Assembly: GCA_028817685.1 (NCBI GenBank)
Contig: JAPPPC010000403.1
Location: forward strand, 1 to 5,440
Length of the DNA: 5,440 nt
DNA from: Rhodospirillaceae bacterium
Lineage (GTDB): Bacteria > Pseudomonadota > Alphaproteobacteria > UBA8366 > GCA-2717185
Direction of reading: 5' to 3'
The position numbers and the translations under genes are program-made. How positions within the stretch are numbered: position 1 is the stretch's first letter; every line of letters begins with the position of its first letter. Shown here one piece after another: positions 1 through 4,885 of the stretch. The notes under the pieces are model-generated. The model worked only from the letters and a program-made list of their open reading frames with translations. It made no database searches and had not been told where the DNA came from.

Positions 1-317
1 TTGATCGGCAGCGCGAGGCCTTCGTCGCACAGCCGCATCGCGTCCGAAGCCACCGCGTCGACCAGATCCCAGGTCACCTTGCCGACTTCGTTCATGGCGC
101 GCAGTTTGGCAACTGCTTCCGGTGCGGAATCGTCATTGATGATCTTGATGCCGGGGTTCGCCTTCATATAAGGCGCGTGGTAGGCGTTTTGCTGGCTGGC
201 GGAATAGGCGCCGCCCCAGGACACCCCCACCAATTCTGTCTCCGCTGCCGCCGATCCGGCGACCGCGAAAGACGCTGCGCCGATCACGGCCACAGCGAGG
301 CTTCGGGTTAATTTCAT
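1..317 (-). CDS. PotD-like ABC transporter substrate-binding protein, N-terminal part
   Basis: This is the N-terminal 105 codons of a periplasmic binding protein; the gene runs off the left edge of the window. The start at 317 is well supported by an AAGGAGG ribosome binding site at 323-329, five bases upstream. Residues 1-25 form a Sec signal peptide: MKLTR, a hydrophobic alanine/valine core, and an SAAA site before Glu26. The mature start, with SWGGAYSASQQNAYHAPYM around residues 33-51 and NPGIKI just after, is typical of the spermidine/putrescine-type binding proteins (PotD/PotF, COG0687). Family knowledge says such proteins capture a small cationic or zwitterionic solute and deliver it to the membrane permeases. 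The gene lies 51 nt downstream of the ATPase gene on the same strand, so the two are almost certainly one operon. The true substrate cannot be read from this fragment; the neighbouring hydrolases suggest a creatine-, guanidino- or ectoine-like compound rather than a polyamine. Confidence 0.9.
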   Translation of the reverse strand, partial: MKLTRSLAVAVIGAASFAVAGSAAAETELVGVSWGGAYSASQQNAYHAPYMKANPGIKIINDDSAPEAVAKLRAMNEVGKVTWDLVDAVASDAMRLCDEGLALPI

Positions 318-322
318 GCTTT

Positions 323-329
323 CCTCCTT
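323..329 (-). promoter_or_regulatory. Strong ribosome binding site of the binding-protein gene
   Basis: On the minus strand AAGGAGG stands five bases before the ATG at 317. It is the strongest Shine-Dalgarno sequence in the leftward operon, in keeping with the higher protein amounts usually needed for a periplasmic binding protein than for its ATPase, whose start is GTG. Confidence 0.75.
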
Positions 330-368
330 GATATTTACTTTTTGTCTCACACTCACTTTAGGCCGCGC

Positions 369-1511
369 CTATTCCGTTGCCGGCAGGTCAAGGGCGCGGC
401 AGTCCTCCAATTTCCAACCGATCTGGACTGCAATTCCTGGTTGTAATTCTGACCGTTGGGTTGCGTTGGGCACTTTGACGATGAAGTCGTCGCGGCCGCA
501 GACGGACATCCGGGTCCGGATATGGTCGCCCAGATAGATCAATTCCTCGACCGTCGCCGAAACCGTCGTGTCGCATTCGCTCTCGTTCGGGTTCAGCAGA
601 ACCCGTTCGGGCCGCAGCGATAGCATGGTGGGGCTGTTCACGCCGTCGATATTGACCGCCAGCGCCTTCACCTGTTCGCCGGAATCGAGCGTGACGCCGC
701 AAGCGTCGCCAGTCACGTCGGTAACCTTGCCGGTCAGCTTGTTGTTTTCGCCGATGAACTGGGCGACGAAGGAATTGTCGGGCCGTTCGTAGAGGTCCGA
801 CGGCGGGGCAAGCTGCTGAATGATCCCGTCATTGAACACCGCAATGCGGTTCGACATGGTCAGCGCTTCGGACTGGTCGTGCGTCACATAGACGACGGTG
901 ATGCCGAGATTTTCATGGATGTGCTTGATTTCGTACTGCATTTGCTCGCGCAACTGCTTGTCGAGAGCACCGAGCGGTTCGTCCATCAACACCAGCTTCG
1001 GGTCGAATACCAAGGCGCGGGCCACGGCGACACGCTGCTGCTGGCCGCCCGACAGCTGTCCCGGCCGTCTGCCGCCGAACGTCCCGAGCTGCACCATGTC
1101 GAGCGCGCGGTTGACCCGTTCTTCGACTTCGGCGGCGCCCATCTTCCGCACCTTGAGCGGGAAGGCGAGGTTCTCCGCCACCGTCATGTGCGGGAACAGC
1201 GCATAGTTCTGGAACACCATGCCGATGTCGCGCTTGTGCGGCGGCACGTTATTGATCGGCACGCCGTCCAGATAGATCTGGCCATGCGTCGCGGTCTCGA
1301 ACCCGGCGAGCATCATCAGGCAGGTTGTCTTGCCCGACCCGGACGGCCCCAACATTGTCAGGAACTCACCGTCGGCGATGGAAAGATTGAGATTCTTTAC
1401 GACCAGCGAAATGCCGTCGTAGCTCTTCTGGACTTCCGCGAAGCGCACGAGCGCGTCGCTTTGTCCGGCCGGGTCGCCGTTTGCGCCGGCCTGGTGGGCG
1501 TTCTCCGCCAC
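369..1511 (-). CDS. PotA-like ABC transporter ATP-binding protein
   Basis: This 380-residue cytoplasmic ATPase powers an import ABC transporter of the PotA/CysA/MalK class. All nucleotide-binding motifs are intact: Walker A GPSGSGKT (55-62), Q-loop Gln101 in QNYALFPH, signature LSGGQQQR (153-160), Walker B LVLMDEP with catalytic Glu178, D-loop GALD (181-184) and switch His211 in VTHDQSEA. The last ~120 residues (from about 258) match the TOBE_2 regulatory domain found in polyamine-type importer ATPases, and the length is normal for the family. The start is GTG (1509-1511), preceded by AGGGGG at 1516-1521, only four bases away. It is followed after 51 nt by the binding-protein gene, and permease genes presumably follow beyond the window. 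A candidate promoter lies about 120 nt upstream. Specificity within the class cannot be decided from an ATPase alone, so no symbol is given. Confidence 0.95.
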   Translation of the reverse strand: MAENAHQAGANGDPAGQSDALVRFAEVQKSYDGISLVVKNLNLSIADGEFLTMLGPSGSGKTTCLMMLAGFETATHGQIYLDGVPINNVPPHKRDIGMVFQNYALFPHMTVAENLAFPLKVRKMGAAEVEERVNRALDMVQLGTFGGRRPGQLSGGQQQRVAVARALVFDPKLVLMDEPLGALDKQLREQMQYEIKHIHENLGITVVYVTHDQSEALTMSNRIAVFNDGIIQQLAPPSDLYERPDNSFVAQFIGENNKLTGKVTDVTGDACGVTLDSGEQVKALAVNIDGVNSPTMLSLRPERVLLNPNESECDTTVSATVEELIYLGDHIRTRMSVCGRDDFIVKVPNATQRSELQPGIAVQIGWKLEDCRALDLPATE

Positions 1512-1548
1512 AATTCCCCCTGTTCACTCGGGATTTTATGTCATTGCA

Positions 1549-1573
1549 AAGCGGTTTTCTTTTCGTACCGCTT
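1549..1573. repeat. Small hairpin in the ABC operon leader
   Basis: AAGCGGT (1549-1555) and ACCGCTT (1567-1573) form a perfect 7-bp stem with an 11-base loop. In the leftward transcript it sits 38 nt before the GTG start. It is not followed by a T-run on either strand, so it does not look like an intrinsic terminator. It could affect mRNA stability or access to the start, or be incidental. Confidence 0.35.
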
Positions 1574-1599
1574 GAGGGGACCAACTAACCAGCATCCGC

Positions 1600-1609
1600 G
1601 AACCGGTTC
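1600..1609. promoter_or_regulatory. 10-bp perfect palindrome in the ABC operon leader (possible operator)
   Basis: GAACCGGTTC is a perfect 10-bp palindrome just downstream of the predicted transcription start near 1630, where a repressor could act. A smaller dyad, GGGT-G-ACCC, follows at 1612-1620. The half CGAACCG also occurs in the imperfect dyad between the two divergent hydrolase genes (2939-2950), so a shared regulator is possible. Short palindromes arise by chance in GC-rich DNA, so support is weak. Confidence 0.25.
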
Positions 1610-1636
1610 AAGGGTGACCCGGATCAATTGTCAGGA

Positions 1637-1666
1637 ATTATTCTGTTTACGACGCTTGATTGTCTT
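1637..1666 (-). promoter_or_regulatory. Candidate sigma-70-type promoter of the ABC operon
   Basis: Reading leftward, AAGACA (1661-1666; four of six bases match TTGACA) is followed after 18 bases by AATAAT (1637-1642; five of six match TATAAT). Transcription would start near 1630, leaving a leader of about 118 nt before the GTG start at 1511. This AT-rich patch lies in an otherwise GC-rich gap. The ABC genes could also be read through from the upstream hydrolase gene, as no convincing terminator lies between them. This is a motif-only call. Confidence 0.3.
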
Positions 1667-1692
1667 TTTGCGACATTGAGGTTTTCGCCCCA

Positions 1693-2913
1693 CTATGCCG
1701 GCCCGCCGACGATCATCTCTTCCGGCCCGTAGGGGAAGCCCGTGATGTTTTCCGCGCCGTCCTCGGTGACGATGAGGATGTCATGCTCACGATAGCCGCC
1801 GGCGCCGGCTTCTCCTTCGGGAATCATGATCATCGGTTCCATGGACACGACCATGCCGGGTTCCAGAACCGTATCGATATCCTCGCGCAGCTCCACGGCG
1901 GCCTCGCGGCCGTAATAGTGGCAAAGCACGCCGAAGGAATGGCCATAGCCGAAGGAGCGGTAGCGCAGCAGATCCCAGCCGCGATACATCTCGTTCAGTT
2001 CGGCGGCGATGTCCCGGCAGCGCGCGCCCGGCCGGATCAACGCCATGCCTTTTTCGTGCACCGCGCAGTTCTTCTCCCACAGATCGAGATGCGCGTCGGA
2101 CGCGTGCTCGCAGAACAGGGTCCGTTCGAGGGCGGTGTAGTAGCCGAAGATCATCGGGAAACAATTGAGCGACAGGATGTCGCCGCGTTCGATCTTGCGG
2201 TTCGTGACGGGGTTGTGCGCCCCGTCGGTGTTGATGCCGGACTGGAACCAGGTCCAGGTGTCCATCAGTTCCACGAAGGGAAAGCCGTCGCCGATTTCCC
2301 GCACCATCGCGTTGGTCGAGGCGAGCGCGACCTCGTGTTCCGGCACGCCGGCGCGGGCGGCCTCCATGCAGGCGCGGCCGCCGATGTTGCAGATGCGCGC
2401 GCCCTCGCGGATCAGCATATGTTCTTCCGCCGACTTGACCGTGCGCAACCGCATCGCGGTTTCCGCCGCATCGACGAATTCGGTATTCGGGAAGGTCTCC
2501 TCCAGCAAGCGGCGCAGATCCAGACTGACATGGTCGAACTCGATGCCGATGCGCTTCGGTGAGCCCAGCGTCTGTTGCAAGGCGCGGAAGTAATTGTCCC
2601 GCCGCCAATCGGTATAGGTCAGATTGTCGGCAAAGCTGCGCCGCCAGGGCTGTCCCCCGTCGATCGCCGGCGTGATGGTCGTGGCGCTTTCATCTGTCAG
2701 CGCGAAGGCGTACCGGCGCCCGAAATAGCAATACAGGAAGCCCGAGAAGTAACAGATGTTGTGGTAGGAGGTGAAAATGCAGGCGTCCAATCCGGCCGCC
2801 GCTATCGCCGCCCGCATGGCGGATTGCCGTCGCTCCATTTCCCGATCGCTGAAGGGCGAAAAACTTTTCTCGCCATTGTGCCAGGTCATCAGATGCTGGA
2901 GATCGTCGCTCAT
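1693..2913 (-). CDS. Creatinase-type (creatine amidinohydrolase-like) M24-fold hydrolase
   Basis: This 406-residue protein closely resembles Pseudomonas creatinase (about 403 residues), which splits creatine into sarcosine and urea in the cytoplasm. Shared stretches include FTSYHNICYFSGFLYC (47-62), IDGGQPWRR (84-92), LMDTWTWFQSGINTDGAHNP (216-235), DILSLNCFPM (245-254), YGHSFG (323-328) and the 3' EPGMVVSMEPMIM segment (351-363). An N-terminal creatinase domain (about 20-155) precedes the pita-bread catalytic domain (about 165-400). His233, Glu263, Glu359 and Arg336 sit where creatinase has catalytic or substrate-binding His232, Glu262, Glu358 and Arg335. Metal ligands of M24 aminopeptidases are replaced (Asn250, Ala261 and His377 for Asp, Asp and Glu), as expected for a metal-free amidinohydrolase rather than a Xaa-Pro peptidase. 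The ATG at 2913 has only a weak purine-rich site upstream. A related guanidino compound could be the real substrate. Confidence 0.85.
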   Translation of the reverse strand: MSDDLQHLMTWHNGEKSFSPFSDREMERRQSAMRAAIAAAGLDACIFTSYHNICYFSGFLYCYFGRRYAFALTDESATTITPAIDGGQPWRRSFADNLTYTDWRRDNYFRALQQTLGSPKRIGIEFDHVSLDLRRLLEETFPNTEFVDAAETAMRLRTVKSAEEHMLIREGARICNIGGRACMEAARAGVPEHEVALASTNAMVREIGDGFPFVELMDTWTWFQSGINTDGAHNPVTNRKIERGDILSLNCFPMIFGYYTALERTLFCEHASDAHLDLWEKNCAVHEKGMALIRPGARCRDIAAELNEMYRGWDLLRYRSFGYGHSFGVLCHYYGREAAVELREDIDTVLEPGMVVSMEPMIMIPEGEAGAGGYREHDILIVTEDGAENITGFPYGPEEMIVGGPA

Positions 2914-2938
2914 GGTCTCGCTCTCGCGCTAAGGTATT

Positions 2939-2950
2939 CGGATCGAACCG
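2939..2950. promoter_or_regulatory. Imperfect dyad between the divergent hydrolase genes (possible operator)
   Basis: The 67-nt gap (2914-2980) must carry promoters for both divergent genes. CGGATCGAACCG is a 12-bp dyad with one mismatched pair, near the middle of the gap. No convincing -35/-10 pair is visible on either strand; TATAGC at 2954-2959 is the best rightward -10 and lacks a good -35. The dyad could serve one regulator for both genes, but this is inference. Confidence 0.25.
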
Positions 2951-2965
2951 CCATATAGCAGCGCC

Positions 2966-2975
2966 AGGGGAGGGA
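2966..2975 (+). promoter_or_regulatory. Ribosome binding site of the EutD/DoeA-like gene
   Basis: AGGGGAGGGA lies five bases before the ATG at 2981 and supports that start. It is clearly stronger than the site before the divergent creatinase-type gene. Confidence 0.65.
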
Positions 2976-2980
2976 AGCCA

Positions 2981-4162
2981 ATGACACGTCCGCACTTCGC
3001 CCGCGAGGAGTACGCCGCCCGGATCGCCAAGACGCGCGACGCCATGGCGGCGCGGGATATCGAGCTGCTGTTCGTCTCCGATCCGTCCAACATGGCGTGG
3101 CTGACCGGCTATGACGGCTGGTCTTTCTACGTCCATCAGGGCGTGCTGCTGGCGCAAGAGGGCGAACCGGTCTGGTTCGGCCGCGGCCAGGACGTCAACG
3201 GGGCGAAACGAACGACATACCTTGGCGATGACAATGACAATATTGTCGGGTATCCGGACGAATATGTGCAGTCGACCGAGCGGCATCCGATGGACTATCT
3301 GTCGGACGTCATCGCGGCGCGCGGCTGGGGCGGGGCGCGCATCGGTGTCGAGATGGACAACTATTATTACGCCGCCGCCTGCCACGCGTCCCTGACCAAA
3401 CATTTGTCCAATGCGGCCTTTCTGGATGCGACTGGTCTGGTGAACTGGCAGCGCGCGGTGAAGTCGCCCGCTGAACTCGACTGCATGCGCACCGCGGCGC
3501 GGATCGCCGAGAAGGTCCAGGCCCGGATCCTGGACCGGGTCGAACCCGGCTTGCGCAAATGCGATCTGGTTGCCGATATCTTCGCGACAGGCATTGCGGG
3601 GCTGCCGGAGGCGGGGGGCGACTATCCGGCGATCGTGCCGCTGGTCGCCGCGGGCGCGGACGCGGGGGCGCCGCACATGACCTGGGATGATACGGAGATC
3701 GAGGTGGACGAAGGCATCTTCTTCGAGATCGCCGGCTGCTACCGCCGCTACCACGCGCCGCTCTGCCGCACGGTCTATCTGGGTACGCCGCCGGTGCACT
3801 ACCGCGACGCCGAGACAGCACTGCTCGAAGGTATCGAAGCGGGGCTGGAGGCCGCGAAACCGGGCAACCGGGCGGCGGATATCGCCAACGGCCTGTTCGG
3901 TGCCCTGAAGCGTCACGGTATCGAAAAGGACAGCCGCTGCGGCTACCCGATCGGCCTCAGCTACCCACCGGACTGGGGCGAGCGCACGATCAGCTTCCGC
4001 CCCGGCGATGACACGGTGCTGGAACCCGGCATGACCTTCCACTTCATGCCTGGCCTGTGGTTCGACGATTGGGGGATGGAGATCACCGAAAGCATCGCGA
4101 TCACGGAAACGGGCGTGGAGGTGCTGACGGATTATCCGCGGCAGTTGTTCGTGAAGGGGTGA
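2981..4162 (+). CDS. EutD/DoeA-like ectoine hydrolase family protein (M24 fold)
   Basis: This 393-residue cytoplasmic enzyme matches ectoine hydrolase (EutD/DoeA, about 390-400 residues), which opens the ectoine ring to N-acetyl-diaminobutyrate forms. Family-type segments include DPSNMAWLTGYDGWSFYVHQ (34-53), WFGRGQDVNGAKRT (65-78), IGVEMDNYYY (121-130), NWQRAVKSP (155-163), GGDYPAIVPL (212-221), APHMTWDD (230-237) and LEPGMTFHFMPGLW (347-360). The N-terminal domain covers about 10-155 and the pita-bread fold about 165-390. Every M24 metal ligand position is changed: Glu249, Pro260, Tyr322, Met356 and Thr369. The glutamate in FFEIAG (Glu249) sits at the first metal-Asp position; from memory, the EutD covalent ectoine intermediate is on a glutamate (Glu255 in Ruegeria) that probably corresponds. 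His232 is also kept. The usual partner deacetylase EutE/DoeB is not adjacent; the flanking genes are a creatinase-like hydrolase and a polyamine-type importer instead. A paralogue acting on a different cyclic amidine or guanidino compound is therefore possible. Confidence 0.82.
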   Translation: MTRPHFAREEYAARIAKTRDAMAARDIELLFVSDPSNMAWLTGYDGWSFYVHQGVLLAQEGEPVWFGRGQDVNGAKRTTYLGDDNDNIVGYPDEYVQSTERHPMDYLSDVIAARGWGGARIGVEMDNYYYAAACHASLTKHLSNAAFLDATGLVNWQRAVKSPAELDCMRTAARIAEKVQARILDRVEPGLRKCDLVADIFATGIAGLPEAGGDYPAIVPLVAAGADAGAPHMTWDDTEIEVDEGIFFEIAGCYRRYHAPLCRTVYLGTPPVHYRDAETALLEGIEAGLEAAKPGNRAADIANGLFGALKRHGIEKDSRCGYPIGLSYPPDWGERTISFRPGDDTVLEPGMTFHFMPGLWFDDWGMEITESIAITETGVEVLTDYPRQLFVKG

Positions 4163-4238
4163 GCGGCGCACCGGCGTGCCGGGAGCGGAACCAAGATTTT
4201 GAAATTGGAAATGAAAGCGGAAGCGGAGATTGGGAAAT

Positions 4239-4260
4239 CGCGGACTGCGTTCACTTTTTT
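4239..4260 (+). terminator. Weak terminator-like element after the EutD/DoeA-like gene
   Basis: A short stem CGC/GCG (4239-4241 with 4247-4249), which A-T pairs could extend past a bulge, is followed three bases after the last stem pairs by six thymines (4255-4260). It lies about 77 nt past the stop codon. The stem is much weaker than a standard intrinsic terminator, so it may be inefficient or incidental. Confidence 0.22.
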
Positions 4261-4271
4261 AGCCAAGAGTC

Positions 4272-4295
4272 GGCATGCCCAGACACGACGGTGCG
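4272..4295 (+). repeat. Imperfect direct repeat, copy 1 (24 bp)
   Basis: This segment begins GGCATGC and contains CACGACGG (4284-4291). It aligns with 4478-4502 with one indel and about three substitutions; the flanks do not match. The core CACGACGG occurs a third time at 4378-4385, inside a hairpin. Confidence 0.5.
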
Positions 4296-4354
4296 ATATT
4301 ACAAAATGGGGTACGCTGTAACATCGGATTAGCCATCTCCGGGTTGAGGGGCAG

Positions 4355-4387
4355 ACCGGTCGTGGTGCGGTCACGCTCACGACGGGT
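4355..4387. repeat. Long nested hairpin 1 (10-bp arms)
   Basis: ACCGGTCGTG (4355-4364) pairs with CACGACGGGT (4378-4387) at nine of ten positions (G4358/G4384 mismatched). An inner GCG/CGC stem (4367-4369 with 4374-4376) closes a GTCA tetraloop. On the plus strand it is followed by AAAAA, not T, so it is not a rightward terminator; leftward the T-run precedes the stem. It could be part of a structured RNA or a mobile palindromic repeat. Confidence 0.5.
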
Positions 4388-4414
4388 AAAAATAGCCATA
4401 AACCGACCTGTTCG

Positions 4415-4446
4415 AGAGCAACATGACGAGGCTCCTCGACTGCTCT
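4415..4446. repeat. Nested hairpin 2
   Basis: Outer arms AGAGCA (4415-4420) and TGCTCT (4441-4446) are perfect complements. Inside them, CGAGG (4427-4431) and CCTCG (4434-4438) form a second perfect stem. It lies 27 nt after hairpin 1 and has the same nested design. There is no T-run after it on either strand. Confidence 0.5.
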
Positions 4447-4477
4447 GATGCCGGAAGGTGACGATTGCAGATCCTTT

Positions 4478-4502
4478 GGCATGCGCCAGGCACGACGGCG
4501 CA
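4478..4502 (+). repeat. Imperfect direct repeat, copy 2 (25 bp)
   Basis: This second copy of the element at 4272-4295 also begins GGCATGC and contains CACGACGG (4491-4498). The copies start 206 bp apart and bracket both nested hairpins, so the hairpins lie between direct repeats. Confidence 0.5.
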
Positions 4503-4568
4503 AGGTTTCAGGGTGCGCTCGCGGCAACGGCATCGGTTCGTCAATCTCGCCGATCGCCTGGATATCTA

Positions 4569-4606
4569 TAGGGTATTTCCGCTAAAGCGGGATATTTGCC
4601 ACCCTA
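4569..4606. repeat. Nested inverted repeat 3
   Basis: Outer arms TAGGGT (4569-4574) and ACCCTA (4601-4606) are perfect complements. Within them TTCCGCT and AGCGGGA (4578-4584 with 4587-4593 region; core CCGCT-AA-AGCGG at 4579-4590) form an inner stem. It lies directly upstream of the first enhancer-like dyad and about 245 bp from the predicted transcription start. It could be a protein-binding site, RNA structure or remnant; nothing decides between them. Confidence 0.4.
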
Positions 4607-4610
4607 CGAC

Positions 4611-4628
4611 GTGTCGAATTTCTTTACA
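4611..4628. promoter_or_regulatory. Enhancer-like dyad, distal copy (about -196)
   Basis: GTGTCGAATTTCTTTACA contains the dyad TGTCG-N7-TTACA; its outer arms extend to a perfect CGTGT/ACACG inverted repeat (4610-4614 with 4626-4630). It matches the segment at 4711-4728 at 15 of 18 positions. Its centre lies about 196 bp upstream of the predicted sigma-54 start, within the normal range for enhancer-binding-protein sites. Confidence 0.5.
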
Positions 4629-4710
4629 CGAAAAGAACTTCGTCTTGGGATCCGTAACCCTTTGAAAAAAAACATAACCCATAATTTCAACGGGTTGTAT
4701 TGCTTTGCAG

Positions 4711-4728
4711 GTGTCGGAATTCCTTACA
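4711..4728. promoter_or_regulatory. Enhancer-like dyad, proximal copy (about -96)
   Basis: GTGTCGGAATTCCTTACA repeats the dyad TGTCG-N7-TTACA of 4611-4628 and has an internal GGAATTCC palindrome (4716-4723). The two copies are exactly 100 bp apart in the same orientation. Their likeness amid unrelated flanks argues for two binding sites of one regulator. Confidence 0.5.
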
Positions 4729-4789
4729 GTCCTGACGCTCATTCGAGTGCAAAATCGTCTAAGCCTCTGAAACATTGACTTAAAATACA

Positions 4790-4805
4790 CGGCACTAATT
4801 TTGCT
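4790..4805 (+). promoter_or_regulatory. Sigma-54 (RpoN) -24/-12 promoter
   Basis: CGGCACTAATTTTGCT fits the sigma-54 consensus TGGCACG-N4-TTGCW closely. The invariant GG (4791-4792) and GC (4803-4804) are separated by exactly ten bases, GGCAC and TTGCT are intact, and only the first T and the G after GGCAC differ. Transcription should start near 4816, giving a leader of about 70 nt before the ATG at 4886. Two matching enhancer-like dyads upstream strengthen the call, since sigma-54 promoters need an upstream-bound activator. Confidence 0.65.
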
Positions 4806-4834
4806 TGGTACCGCGCCAAGGTCGCCTTCGACGT

Positions 4835-4847
4835 GTCACTGAGTGAC
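4835..4847. promoter_or_regulatory. 13-bp perfect palindrome in the leader of the exported-protein gene
   Basis: GTCACT-G-AGTGAC is perfectly symmetrical around position 4841. It lies about 20-32 nt after the predicted transcription start and ends 38 nt before the ATG at 4886. It may be an operator for a repressor; as an RNA the one-base centre makes only a small hairpin. Confidence 0.3.
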
Positions 4848-4885
4848 TTGCATGGGGCGCAATGAAACTGCAAGGGACCTCAGCG

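Larger units (their letters stand above)
4163..4861. other. 699-nt intergenic region without a convincing gene
   Basis: No frame here gives a protein with recognisable family features, and the short open frames have no supporting ribosome binding sites. The base composition is more AT-rich than the flanking hydrolase gene. No tRNA, rRNA or CRISPR pattern is seen. The region instead carries several DNA or RNA structures, listed separately: a T-run element near 4239-4260, a 24-25 bp direct repeat, three nested inverted repeats, two matching 18-bp dyads, a sigma-54-type promoter and a 13-bp palindrome. The right half is best read as the control region of the exported-protein gene. The left half (4163-4560) may hold a decayed element or a structured RNA, but nothing identifies it. 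Confidence 0.6.

Noticed and set aside
879..1679. Rightward open frame of 266 residues opposite the ABC ATPase gene
   Set aside because: The opposite strand encodes all ABC ATPase motifs; this frame has no domain and no supporting ribosome binding site.
1660..2562. Rightward open frame of 300 residues opposite the creatinase-type gene
   Set aside because: It is fully antisense to a convincing creatinase-like protein, has a biased His/Asp/Ala-rich composition and no recognisable domain.
1693..4162. Calling the two M24 proteins Xaa-Pro aminopeptidases
   Set aside because: The M24 fold is present, but the metal ligands required by those peptidases are replaced in both proteins, while creatinase- and EutD-type segments are conserved.
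2690..4171. Long leftward open frame of 493 residues across the EutD/DoeA-like gene
   Set aside because: It is antisense to a gene with clear family motifs and a good ribosome binding site. Its product is Arg/His/Ala-rich without any domain, as is usual for shadow frames in GC-rich DNA.
4355..4387. Reading hairpin 1 as an intrinsic terminator for the EutD/DoeA-like gene
   Set aside because: The stem is followed by an A-run, not a T-run, on the plus strand, and the leftward orientation has the T-run before the stem.
4132..4533. Leftward open frame of 133 residues in the intergenic region
   Set aside because: It has no recognisable domain or clear ribosome binding site, and it covers hairpins and repeats that explain the region better.
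4775..4803. A sigma-70 promoter built on TTGACT (4775-4780)
   Set aside because: No acceptable -10 lies 16-18 bases downstream; the overlapping sigma-54 element fits far better.
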